Positions 1 to 7,880 of a stretch of DNA of 33,212 bases are shown piece by piece. The translations under genes and the position numbers were made by a program. Position 1 is the stretch's first letter. Every line of letters begins with the position of its first letter. Origin of the DNA: Candidatus Wallbacteria bacterium (GTDB taxonomy: Bacteria > Muiribacteriota > JAQTZZ01); the NCBI GenBank assembly GCA_028687545.1, contig JAQTZZ010000046.1:1-33212 (forward strand). The letters are read 5' to 3'. The notes beneath the pieces were generated by a model. The model did no database searches and was not told the DNA's origin. It worked only from the letters and a program-made list of their open reading frames with translations.

Positions 1-1
1 A

Positions 2-739
2 GTCTGTTCGTTCTTTGCCCTGGCCGGGATTGTTGGTCTGGCTGCAGCCAATCGCGCCCGCCGCAATCTTGTGACACTCGCGCGCCTGCAGATGCTCCGC
101 CAGTATGTGCATGAAGGAGCAGTTGAGCGGGTGCTTGATGAAAATGTCGACCAGGCGCTGGCTGTCGGAGGACGGAGTGTAGCGGTCACTATTCTCTCCA
201 GTGATCTGCGGGGCTTTACTGCGATGAGTTCCGGGATGGCCCCTGAAACGGTCGTGGCACAGCTCAATGAATTCCATGGTGCAATGCTGGAGCAGGTAAA
301 GCTCCATGGCGGTATTCTGGACAAGTTCATCGGCGACGGCATGCTGGCTGTTTTCGGCCTTTCCAGAAGCGATGCAATACCTTCTGCCGCCGCTTCAGCA
401 GCCATTTCCTGCGCCAGAGGGATGATCACTGCCCTTGAAGAACTGAACAGGAAACGCTCAGCCCGTGGCGAAACTCCGCTAGCGATCGGCATCGGCATCC
501 ATAGCGGCCAAGTGGTTGCTGGAGCTATCGGTGCTCCAGGGCACCGCCTTGAGTTCACAGTCCTGGGTGACACCGTCAACACCGCTTCACGTCTGGAGTC
601 CGCGACCAAGCAGCTCAAATCACCCATCGCGGTATCAGGGGACACAGCCTTTCTCGCAGGCATCTCCAACCTGCGGCCGCTTGGCAAAGTGGAATTGCGG
701 GGAAAGCCTGAGCCGATAGAGGTGTTCACAGTATCCTGA
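2..739 (+). CDS. Class III adenylate cyclase, membrane-anchored (5' end outside window)
   Basis: Makes cyclic AMP from ATP. The reading frame is open from base 2, so the gene begins upstream of the window. The first codons encode a hydrophobic stretch (FFALAGIVGLAAA) followed by basic residues, i.e. the end of a transmembrane helix with the catalytic domain on the cytoplasmic side. A GTG at 71 could be mistaken for the start, but the helix before it argues against that. Counting from that GTG, the two metal-binding aspartates are D45 (SSDLRGFT) and D89 (KFIGDGMLAVFG). K85 just before the second, and the LGDTVNTASRLE block with its Asp, Asn and Arg, are the substrate and transition-state residues expected for an ATP-specific, active enzyme. 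The sensor part is not visible. The gene converges on the next one with a 16-bp gap and no clear terminator. Confidence 0.9.
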   Translation, partial: VCSFFALAGIVGLAAANRARRNLVTLARLQMLRQYVHEGAVERVLDENVDQALAVGGRSVAVTILSSDLRGFTAMSSGMAPETVVAQLNEFHGAMLEQVKLHGGILDKFIGDGMLAVFGLSRSDAIPSAAASAAISCARGMITALEELNRKRSARGETPLAIGIGIHSGQVVAGAIGAPGHRLEFTVLGDTVNTASRLESATKQLKSPIAVSGDTAFLAGISNLRPLGKVELRGKPEPIEVFTVS

Positions 740-755
740 CAGATCTCAAACAATA

Positions 756-1526
756 TTAAGACTTCGCTTCAGGAAGATAAACCAGCCTTAACCCGTACAT
801 CTGGCTCCAGACGCGGGCAGGGGAATGGTTCCTGAGCTGGGCTCTGCAGAAGTACGGATAACACCAGAAAGAGCCGCCCCGCAGGACTTTGTCGATCCCG
901 GCAGCCTGGTTGAGCGGGTTTTCCACAGGCGATCTCTGGTAATAGTCGGCTTCGAAGCTGTCCCGGCACCATTCCCAGACATTGCCAAGCATGTCATAGA
1001 GACCCCAGGGATTGGGTTTCTTCAATCCTACCGGATGAGTCCGGTTTTGACCGTTGTCGTAATACCAGAGATAATCAGGCTCCGCGAAAGTTCCCCACCA
1101 GTAACGTGAATCAGTACCCGCCCTGGCTGCATATTCCCATTCCGCTTCAGTGGGGAGTCGGAAGATCCCGATTTTCCTGGACGTCAGGGTTCCGGCAAAT
1201 TCGCAGCACTCGTCCCAGTTCACCTGCTCCACTGGAAGCGAATTTCCCTTGAAAAGCGAAGGGTTTGTACCCATCACTGCCTGCCACTGTCCCTGGGTGA
1301 CTTCAAACTTTCCCAGATAAAAATCTTTAGAGATTTTCACCGTGTGCTGCGGGGTTTCCTCGCTGAGATCTGATTCCAGGCAGCCCATCTGGAATTCTCC
1401 TGCTCTGATCAGCACAAACTGCATCACAGCTCCGTCGATGTTTATTTCAAGGGTGGGTGGGCTTTCGGCTCCAGCCTGAAAAGGGAACAGAACTGACAGC
1501 AAAAGCAGAAGATTAATATAAAACAA
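756..1526 (-). CDS. Secreted formylglycine-generating-enzyme (SUMF1) family protein
   Basis: The protein has a signal peptide (MFYINLLLLLSVLFPFQAGA) and then one complete FGE-sulfatase domain: GEFQMGC near the start, FEVTQGQW, FRLPTEAEWEYAARAG, WGLYDMLGNVWEWCRD and RGGSF near the end. The start is TTG at 1526: it has GGAG five bases upstream and a good promoter 30-60 bp upstream, while the longer in-frame extension lacks a signal peptide and a ribosome site. In true formylglycine-generating enzymes two cysteines spaced C-x4-C after the GGS motif bind copper and carry out the reaction. Here C222 and C227 (GGSFWCYPYFCR) have that spacing, whereas many family members keep only one. No sulfatase gene is in the window. 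The protein could modify an exported sulfatase, or be a non-catalytic relative; family assignment is firm, activity is not. Confidence 0.86.
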   Translation of the reverse strand: MFYINLLLLLSVLFPFQAGAESPPTLEINIDGAVMQFVLIRAGEFQMGCLESDLSEETPQHTVKISKDFYLGKFEVTQGQWQAVMGTNPSLFKGNSLPVEQVNWDECCEFAGTLTSRKIGIFRLPTEAEWEYAARAGTDSRYWWGTFAEPDYLWYYDNGQNRTHPVGLKKPNPWGLYDMLGNVWEWCRDSFEADYYQRSPVENPLNQAAGIDKVLRGGSFWCYPYFCRAQLRNHSPARVWSQMYGLRLVYLPEAKS

Positions 1527-1559
1527 TTGTTCTCCATGCGCATCAAGTAAGGTTGTTTC

Positions 1560-1588
1560 ATTATACTTCCAATCACATGGAGCTTCAA
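1560..1588 (-). promoter_or_regulatory. Sigma70-type promoter of the SUMF1-family gene
   Basis: Read on the minus strand, TTGAAG (1583-1588) and TATAAT (1560-1565) are separated by 17 bp. Transcription would begin near 1553, leaving a short leader with GGAG before the TTG start at 1526. This is the only promoter in the window with both boxes close to consensus, in contrast to the activator-type promoters described elsewhere. Confidence 0.65.
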
Positions 1589-1612
1589 CTTTTCGCCTGC
1601 ACCTCAAGTGTC

Positions 1613-1646
1613 CATAAAATAAAAGGGAGAGCAGATCCGCTCTCCC
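1613..1646 (-). terminator. Rho-independent terminator
   Basis: An 8-bp perfect stem, GGGAGAGC (1625-1632) with GCTCTCCC (1639-1646), and a 6-nt loop. On the minus strand it is followed by TTTTATTTTA. It would end transcripts from the C11 peptidase genes and the short ORF at 1682-1750. Confidence 0.8.
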
Positions 1647-1861
1647 AAGGGGAGGGTTAATTAAACTGATCAGAACATCAATTAATCGCCTTGATACTGG
1701 GGCTTACTGAAATATTTTGAGACCATGTTTCTTTTCTGTTGATTCTTCATACTGCCCGCCTCAATCCGCTTTCACAGATTCAGATAGTTGAATTATTGCC
1801 TGAACTTCAGTGCTTTTCCAGCTGCAGTCAGTGACAAATTGTGACAATTCATGAGATGATT
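1647..1861. other. Intergenic region with short ORF, leader relic and direct repeat
   Basis: Between the C11 operon and the terminator. It holds a 22-codon minus-strand ORF (1682-1750). On the minus strand, CAACTATCTGAATC is shared exactly with the promoter region at 15060-15075. There is also a direct repeat of GTGACAA/GTGACAA at 10-bp spacing (plus strand, 1831-1847). Compared with the leader at 14978-15085, roughly 50-60 bp including the -10 seem to be missing, so this looks like a decayed copy. Confidence 0.4.
1682..1750 (-). CDS. Possible 22-residue peptide, basic, unrecognised
   Basis: A minus-strand ORF starting ATG at 1750 (MKNQQKRNM...) and ending at TAA 1682-1684, 35 bp before the terminator. 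The bases before the ATG (GAGGCGGGCAGT) match the leader preceding the ATGs at 14982 and 18081 (GAGGAGG-cAGT type), which suggests a real or once-real translation start. The peptide has no hydrophobic stretch or recognisable motif. It may be an active small peptide, a leader ORF or a relic of a deleted gene. Low confidence. Confidence 0.3.
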   Translation of the reverse strand: MKNQQKRNMVSKYFSKPQYQGD

Positions 1862-3361
1862 CTATTCACCGACAGTCACATTCCGGACTGAGCTGAGTTC
1901 TCCCTGGGTGGTGGCTGCGCTGATTTCCAGCCTGATTACATGCCCAACGGGACAGTTTTTGGCAACTTGCGCCTTGAGCCCTTTGAGAGTTTCGGAACCG
2001 CCGGCTTCTATCCTGAGGATCGAACCGCCTGAAGCAGATGACAGTGAAAGATATTCGTCCTGGCAGAGCATTTTCACGATGATCTTTCCGCAGGCTGTGC
2101 TTCCAATATTGGAGAATCCGGCTGTCAGGTTGAGTTCGTCACCAGCGTCGATCCTGTATTCCCCGTTCTGGTCGCAGATATACAGCATGTCAAAGGACAG
2201 GGAAATCCCTTGCGGATGATACAGGCTGTCCAGAAATTCGTCCCAGCCTGAAATTTCCGAGAATTTGAGCTGCCTGTATGTTTCCCGGTTACCGTCCCAG
2301 TCAACCCTGGTCGGTATGTAAACCGAGAGGCCCGTAGCCCTGGACACACTCCCGCCGGTATTGCCATTGGAGATTATCGCGCCTTCGCTTCCTGATAAGG
2401 TTTTGAGCAGGTTTTCAGCCCTGATTTTAAGAGTACCGCTGGAGTCGGTTTTGAGGCAGACGGCGAAATCGCCCAGGTCTATATAGTCCCTGATCATGAA
2501 TTCCTGGGAATGTTCGATCAATCCCTGAATCCGGTCGTTATAGAACGATGACGCGGTGAGGTCGGCAGTGAAATCATTCAAAGCCTTGATCATGCCTGGA
2601 AGTGCGCTGCTGTTTATTGCCGAAAGTGTCACTTCTGCAGAACCCTGGCTTCCACCGCTGTATGACTGCTGATAAAGCCTGACGATTTCCCCGGCCAGTT
2701 TGCCGGATTTGATTCCCGGTTCTGCCGTAATGGACGAGAGGATAAGGTCATAGGGCCAGCCTGCTACAGGGATGGTTTCTTCCGAACCGACTGTATAGTC
2801 CACATAGTCTCCGGTCTCACAGATCACTTCAGCCATGGCCATCAGGCAGGCGTCATAGCCGAGGATGTCGATTTTCCGGCCGATGTAATCATTCATTTTT
2901 TTGGAAAGCAGACCCAGCTGAGGCGTTGAGATGTGGCTGTTGTTATAGAAATCATAAGAAATACCTCTCAGGGGGTTGGCTGGATTTTTCCGCCAGCCGT
3001 CGCCATGATTCCAGATTACATAGAGATAGTGTTGAGCAGGGTAATTGTCTACGCTCCATTTGAAGAAATCAAAGGCCTGATTCCAGTCCCCCATGTCTAA
3101 TTCAGGCAGTTTCTCAATTTCAGCAGTGCCACATCCGATCACCAGTCTGCGGGTGTTGTCAGGACCATAACCATCCTGGAGCACGACTATATTCAAAGCG
3201 CTGCTCCCGCCGACTTTCATCATTTCCTGCACATCCTTTTTTCCGGCACTGTCCAGATCATTGTCGCCATTCAGAAACACCATCACTGTCCAGGGTTTTT
3301 CAGCGAACAGCGGGACAGCTGCCAGGAAGAAAAACAAGCAAAATAATCCGAACTTGATCAT
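1862..3361 (-). CDS. Secreted clostripain-family cysteine peptidase (C11), 499 aa
   Basis: Family C11 enzymes cut proteins, typically after basic residues. The signal peptide (MIKFGLFCLFFFLAAVPLFA) is followed directly by the family's opening strand WTVMVFLNGDNDLD. The His-Cys dyad is visible: H119 in VIWNHGDGW and C172 in LGYDACLMAMAE. The catalytic domain runs to about residue 365; a WDEFLDSLY segment leads into a C-terminal Ig-like domain (residues about 380-499), which may bind substrate or surface. The ATG overlaps the stop of the upstream C11 gene (TAATG) and AAGGAGG lies just before it, so the two genes are translationally coupled. It resembles the upstream gene closely through the catalytic domain and probably arose by tandem duplication. 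The terminator at 1613-1646 closes the unit. Confidence 0.92.
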   Translation of the reverse strand: MIKFGLFCLFFFLAAVPLFAEKPWTVMVFLNGDNDLDSAGKKDVQEMMKVGGSSALNIVVLQDGYGPDNTRRLVIGCGTAEIEKLPELDMGDWNQAFDFFKWSVDNYPAQHYLYVIWNHGDGWRKNPANPLRGISYDFYNNSHISTPQLGLLSKKMNDYIGRKIDILGYDACLMAMAEVICETGDYVDYTVGSEETIPVAGWPYDLILSSITAEPGIKSGKLAGEIVRLYQQSYSGGSQGSAEVTLSAINSSALPGMIKALNDFTADLTASSFYNDRIQGLIEHSQEFMIRDYIDLGDFAVCLKTDSSGTLKIRAENLLKTLSGSEGAIISNGNTGGSVSRATGLSVYIPTRVDWDGNRETYRQLKFSEISGWDEFLDSLYHPQGISLSFDMLYICDQNGEYRIDAGDELNLTAGFSNIGSTACGKIIVKMLCQDEYLSLSSASGGSILRIEAGGSETLKGLKAQVAKNCPVGHVIRLEISAATTQGELSSVRNVTVGE

Positions 3362-5652
3362 TAACCCTCCTTGGGACGATTCAATCTGATTTCAAGAATT
3401 TTATCCAGGATCAACCGCTGATTGGCTGTTCCGCATTGCAGAGAGCCTGTGCTGTTTCCTGCGGCACTGGATGCGGCGATCGATTCAATCAGGGATTCTT
3501 CGCAGAATCCGGTTTCGGACCGATCAGGAGATAATTCCAGCCTGCTGAGATTTTTCAGCATTGAGGAAACGTCCGGCAACAACAGCCTGACTGCTTTTGA
3601 CAGGATCAATATGCTGACTGTTTCAGATGAAAGTGTTTCCAGTCCAAAGGCTAAGTAAATCGTTTTATACGAACTTCCAGCGTGAAAAAGGCCGGCCGGA
3701 TTTCCCCCAGTGTATCTGAAAACAACTTCAGCATTCGCTGATTCGATCTGGTCAGGACTTTGGGAGCCTGAAAGCGCACCTGAAATTCCGGAGAATTCAT
3801 TGCAACCTGAGATGGCATTTTCTCCTGCATCATCAGAGAGGTATTTTGCACCCAGATATTCTTGGTAGAATGCGGTTGTCCCCTTGTACCTGCCCCAGTC
3901 CTGTCCGCATGCCAGCAGGGAGCCTCCTGCATCCAGATACTTTGTGAAAATGGCTAATTTAAGATCGACCAAGTCTGAGCCGCTTGTCTCAGCCAGGATC
4001 ACAGCACCGCCTGTATATTTTCCAAGAGTATCAAAGGTTATTTTTCCATCGATAGAGGGGTCCCAGAGGTCGAATTTTATTCCTGCTGATGACAATGCGG
4101 CACGATAAACCGATGCAGGAACTGTATCCGACTTTTTCAGGATCAGCAGCACCCTGTTTTTCACAGCAAAACTGTGATGCACCCGCAGACTGTATTTTTC
4201 ATGCATGACACGGCCATTGAACGACAAATCGATCCCGAACTTCAGATTTCCTTCAGGGCAGTCAGGAGCGATCCTGGCAGACAGGGATTCGCAGATAGCC
4301 TCTCCCCCTGCGGAAATCTCCAGATAGGTTTCTGAGTTTTGAATCACAGCCTCTGAGGAAGCTGAGAGCATTATTTTCAAGCTCGCAGCCTGCAGCCCCT
4401 TGTTGGAAAGCGTGATTTTGAATCTGACAGATTCGGAAGGCGCAACTGACCCGTCTCCATTTTCATCAATAAGCTCGATTTTATCGATCACAGGAATCGG
4501 AGATTTTGGATAATAAAGGGTCTCCAGGAATTCGTCCCAGAGTGTGTCCCCGCAGAATTTAAGATTTTTATAGGCTTTTTTATGTTTCTCATATTCGTCT
4601 CTGTCAGGCAGGTAAATAGAGAGTCCGGTTGCTTCTTCCACACCAGCTCCTGTATGACCAGAACAGATTATCAGCGGATACGGGCTGACCTCCAGTCCAT
4701 GGATAAGGTCCAGATCTGTGCCCTGCAGATCCATATCAGCCACAGTCCCCATTTTTTTCACCACATCGCAAAGATCACGATACCAGAGATAAGCGAAACT
4801 CTGGGTTTGCGAAATCGCAATCCTGTAACGTTCTCCAAGATGAGGATTATTGATTAGCAAGGTCAGGAAGCTTTCAAATTTTCCTGCTGCATCAGTCAGT
4901 TTGCTGCAATCTACTGCCGACAAGGTAGCTTTCGCCTGTATGCTCTGGTAATACTCGGTGTTTTTCAGCACGCATTGGATGGAGATTGCTTCAGGCTCAG
5001 TTTCCGGATGCTCAACCAGCAGTGGAAAAATCATGTGATAGGGCCAGCTCCGGGCTGATTCGATTTCCTCTGAAAAGACTATGAAATCCGTATCTCCGGC
5101 CGTTTCCCAGGCCACCTCGAGGTTGGCCATCAGGCAGGCGTCATAACCAAGCACATCGATCTTGCGGCCGAGTATGCCATGCATGCCGCTGGAAAGCTCC
5201 CTGAGATCCGGGGTGCTCATGCAATGCCCGCTGGTGGCATCCAGGGAGATGTCGCGGGAAAACTTATTTTTCCCGCTCAGCCAGTCGATCCAGCCCATGC
5301 CATGGTCCCAGATGATATAGAAATAGTGCCTGGCCGGGTAATTCTGTACGCTCCATCTGAAGAAATTCAGCGCTTCGTGCCAGTCGCCCATGTCGATTTC
5401 GCCGACTGATTCGGTGATTAGACGGCCTTTTTCCACAAAATGCCGCTCAGTGTCACCGTTTCCGGCGTGATCCTGCAGGGCGACGAAATTCACCAGAGGT
5501 GTTGAACCGACCTTCATCAGATTTTTCAGGCTTTCGCCTGCCGCAAGGTCCAGGTCATTATCGCCGTTCAGAAAAAGCATCACAGTCCACTGTGATTCAG
5601 CCCGGCAGAGAGTCACTGAAATGAGAAAAAGAAGTACTGGAAGTCTAATCAT
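3361..5652 (-). CDS. Secreted clostripain-family cysteine peptidase (C11) with large C-terminal extension, 763 aa
   Basis: The chosen start is ATG 5652, which gives a clean signal peptide (MIRLPVLLFLISVTLCRAES). A TTG at 5706 would add 18 residues that spoil it; neither start has a strong Shine-Dalgarno. The mature protein opens with WTVMLFLNGDNDLD; the catalytic pair is H118 (IIWDHGMGW) and C173 (LGYDACLMANLE). After the peptidase domain come an Ig-like domain (about 400-510), a region resembling a class I glutamine-amidotransferase-like fold (about 520-710, with FTKYLDAGGSLLACGQDWG) and a charged tail. The second fold probably does not act as an amidotransferase, because no catalytic triad is evident. 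It is coupled to the downstream C11 gene and follows the metallopeptidase gene by 143 bp, a gap that contains an SBP relic. Confidence 0.9.
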   Translation of the reverse strand: MIRLPVLLFLISVTLCRAESQWTVMLFLNGDNDLDLAAGESLKNLMKVGSTPLVNFVALQDHAGNGDTERHFVEKGRLITESVGEIDMGDWHEALNFFRWSVQNYPARHYFYIIWDHGMGWIDWLSGKNKFSRDISLDATSGHCMSTPDLRELSSGMHGILGRKIDVLGYDACLMANLEVAWETAGDTDFIVFSEEIESARSWPYHMIFPLLVEHPETEPEAISIQCVLKNTEYYQSIQAKATLSAVDCSKLTDAAGKFESFLTLLINNPHLGERYRIAISQTQSFAYLWYRDLCDVVKKMGTVADMDLQGTDLDLIHGLEVSPYPLIICSGHTGAGVEEATGLSIYLPDRDEYEKHKKAYKNLKFCGDTLWDEFLETLYYPKSPIPVIDKIELIDENGDGSVAPSESVRFKITLSNKGLQAASLKIMLSASSEAVIQNSETYLEISAGGEAICESLSARIAPDCPEGNLKFGIDLSFNGRVMHEKYSLRVHHSFAVKNRVLLILKKSDTVPASVYRAALSSAGIKFDLWDPSIDGKITFDTLGKYTGGAVILAETSGSDLVDLKLAIFTKYLDAGGSLLACGQDWGRYKGTTAFYQEYLGAKYLSDDAGENAISGCNEFSGISGALSGSQSPDQIESANAEVVFRYTGGNPAGLFHAGSSYKTIYLAFGLETLSSETVSILILSKAVRLLLPDVSSMLKNLSRLELSPDRSETGFCEESLIESIAASSAAGNSTGSLQCGTANQRLILDKILEIRLNRPKEG

Positions 5653-5719
5653 GGTTCTAGTTAAAGATATCCTAAAACAGGCGTTCCACAAGCAAACAAC
5701 CTGCAATAAAATTGTTACA

Positions 5720-5776
5720 GGGATTTTCTACAACAGCGGGAAATGGTATGTAACTGCGGAGCTGCAGAAGTATTGA
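5720..5776 (+). pseudogene. Fossil 3' end of a substrate-binding-protein gene
   Basis: Eighteen codons and a stop on the plus strand read GIFYNSGKWYVTAELQKY. They match the last codons of the SBP gene at 9892-11481 (GIFYNIEKWYVPAELQKY) with about 50 of 57 identical bases. Nothing upstream continues the match. This is a clipped end of an SBP gene of the AELQKY subtype, lying between two minus-strand peptidase genes and opposite to them. Confidence 0.75.
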
Positions 5777-5795
5777 AGAGCGATACCATGCCCTG

Positions 5796-7778
5796 TCAAA
5801 AGACCGGAACCAGCCTGCCCTCGTCAGTTAGATTCAGGCAGGTCCCGTCTGAGGATTCCAGCCTGATGAAACACCCATAGTCATTAGTCACTCCCATGCA
5901 TCTGACCAGCAGCCGATTTTCTCCGACTTTGAGATGAGCCTGATATGGAGCAAACTGCGGGGAGGGCTCCCCTGGAGTGCAGGCAGAAATGAAGTGACCG
6001 CCATTGAACCAGGCCATTATTGAACTGCATCCGCAGGTATAGACATTCAGATTCCAGGGCTTCTCAGTGGTGATCGTTCGCAGCAGATATCTGGTTCTGC
6101 CTGCCTCTATAGAATTTTCACAGGGGCAGATTTCAGCCCAGTCTCTCAACTGCGAAGTTGCTGTCGCATCTTCGATTTTTTGCACTTCATCGGTAGTCAG
6201 GGATACTTCTTCTGTGAAATCCGTGTCATTGCAGGGATGATCAACTGATGCTGTCTGCCAGCGGCGCAGCCAGGGTTTGTGCAGCTCATCCAGGAGTTGT
6301 TTGCGATCAAAGCTGAAATCTCTATAGACAGCGTAGTTACCACAAAAATCCTGTGCAGACAGCGACAGACACGCACCAGGACCGCCCGCCGGATCGATGA
6401 CCCAGCGGCCGATGCTGAAAATCGGAATTTTAACTTCCTGGGAATTTGAGTCGGAATCATGAAATATCAGGCACCCTGAAGATGATTTATAAAACCCCGC
6501 GTTTACTGCTCTAACCCCGCTCCCGCTTTTAACCGTTATAGTCCATTTATTGTCAAGGGATATGACCGGCATGGTCTGCCAGATGCTGGAGCTGTGCTTT
6601 GCCTGGTCCAGGAAAAAAAACTTGCTTCCTTTCAGCCAGAATGCGCTTTCAGGTGACCAGCAGGGTGTGAAATATCCGGGGAAATGTATGAACTTGCCGG
6701 TCAGGGACGATGGCGGATCTGCTACTGAAAAAAAACGGTTGAAATGGTCTATTCCCCAACTGTTCATGATATCGAAAACCCAGCTCGAATGATTGAGCCC
6801 GAAAGTATGTCCGAGTTCATGCAGTGAAATTCCCATGGAAGTAGAAGCCGCAGCCCAGAAAGTATCTTTGTAGCCGGATGTACTGTAGGGAAGAGAGTTC
6901 TGGTCATCGCGTTTAAAGATCCTGCATTCAGTACTCAAAGCTGTGGAGTCGGAAAAAACTTTCTGGACGTCCTGCAGCCTGCCCGGCCAGGTGAAAAGAT
7001 CTGGGTGTGAATTCAGTGCGTAGTTCATGCCTCCGCGCGCAGAGTATGCCCTGAGCAGCCCGGACTGCTTGTCTATCCAGGCGAATGTAGTGAAAATCAG
7101 GGCATTGTATTTCTGGTTGCAAAGCTGTTTATCCAGTTCCTGACCAATTTCATAACTGAGATCCGTATCACAGAGTTTACGATAATATTCTACCGGATGG
7201 GAACCTTTCACTACTATTACCGGCACTTTTCCATCCTCTCCAATTTCCAAGTTGAAAGTGGCGCGGCCGTATCCCTGATCATTGAGACTTTCTGCTGTGA
7301 ATGTCTGCATCAATTTCATCGCTGTATCGAGCTTATCCCGGAAATTTTGAGCGTCATGGCCGAGCGGTGTCTGGTATTCAGTGCTTCCTGAGGAATCGGT
7401 GAAGTAGATTACCGTGACCCTGTAAGGATTAGTCTGTGGGGTGTAAGTCAGATTCAAGGTCAGTTCAGCAGTTCCTGCTCGGATCAGAAGCCTGTTTTTA
7501 CCCGGAACAAGCTCAGTGAGCGCTTTGAACTGCCCCTGGTATGCCTCAGCAGGCATTATGCGAGTTTCTCTGGTCGAGGATTGGTTGATCACTGTAACTG
7601 AATCAAGATCAATATTGGCCAGTATCCCTCTGAGCAGGGGAGCTGGAAAACGGATTTCTGTTCCGTCGGCATAGTTCGTAAGCACAATCGACGGTAGAAC
7701 ATTTGATTCAGATTCATGCAGCGCCCAGGCGCAGGGAGTGAACATTGATATGATCAGGATTACTGTGATTTTCCTCAC
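5796..7778 (-). CDS. Secreted metzincin-type zinc metallopeptidase, 660 aa
   Basis: The start is GTG 7778 with GGGGGA shortly upstream; the signal peptide is MRKITVILIISMFTPCAWA. An N-terminal beta domain (about 25-115) precedes the catalytic domain. The zinc motif HELGHTFGLNH gives H320, H324 and H330 as ligands and E321 as base, and the following DIMNSWG supplies the methionine turn (M338). The stretch IMNSWGIDHFNRFF recalls the Metallopep (PF12044) family of putative peptidases rather than classical M6, but this is from memory of motifs. Many cysteines and a C-terminal beta-sandwich-like module (about 550-660) suggest a secreted, multidomain enzyme that binds protein or polysaccharide. It lies 102 bp downstream of an SBP gene in the same direction and upstream of two C11 peptidases, a probable protein-degradation operon. 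Confidence 0.85.
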   Translation of the reverse strand: MRKITVILIISMFTPCAWALHESESNVLPSIVLTNYADGTEIRFPAPLLRGILANIDLDSVTVINQSSTRETRIMPAEAYQGQFKALTELVPGKNRLLIRAGTAELTLNLTYTPQTNPYRVTVIYFTDSSGSTEYQTPLGHDAQNFRDKLDTAMKLMQTFTAESLNDQGYGRATFNLEIGEDGKVPVIVVKGSHPVEYYRKLCDTDLSYEIGQELDKQLCNQKYNALIFTTFAWIDKQSGLLRAYSARGGMNYALNSHPDLFTWPGRLQDVQKVFSDSTALSTECRIFKRDDQNSLPYSTSGYKDTFWAAASTSMGISLHELGHTFGLNHSSWVFDIMNSWGIDHFNRFFSVADPPSSLTGKFIHFPGYFTPCWSPESAFWLKGSKFFFLDQAKHSSSIWQTMPVISLDNKWTITVKSGSGVRAVNAGFYKSSSGCLIFHDSDSNSQEVKIPIFSIGRWVIDPAGGPGACLSLSAQDFCGNYAVYRDFSFDRKQLLDELHKPWLRRWQTASVDHPCNDTDFTEEVSLTTDEVQKIEDATATSQLRDWAEICPCENSIEAGRTRYLLRTITTEKPWNLNVYTCGCSSIMAWFNGGHFISACTPGEPSPQFAPYQAHLKVGENRLLVRCMGVTNDYGCFIRLESSDGTCLNLTDEGRLVPVF

Positions 7779-7880
7779 TCTTCCCCCTTATCCTTTTTTA
7801 AAACTCGGCATGAGTATGTTCTAATGATGGCATACGAATTCAAGATACAGGAACCGGTTATTTTGACACGAACGCCAGAC

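Noticed and set aside
71-739. A soluble 222-aa cyclase starting at GTG 71
   Set aside because: The frame is open upstream to the window edge and encodes a transmembrane segment just before the GTG, so the gene is longer.
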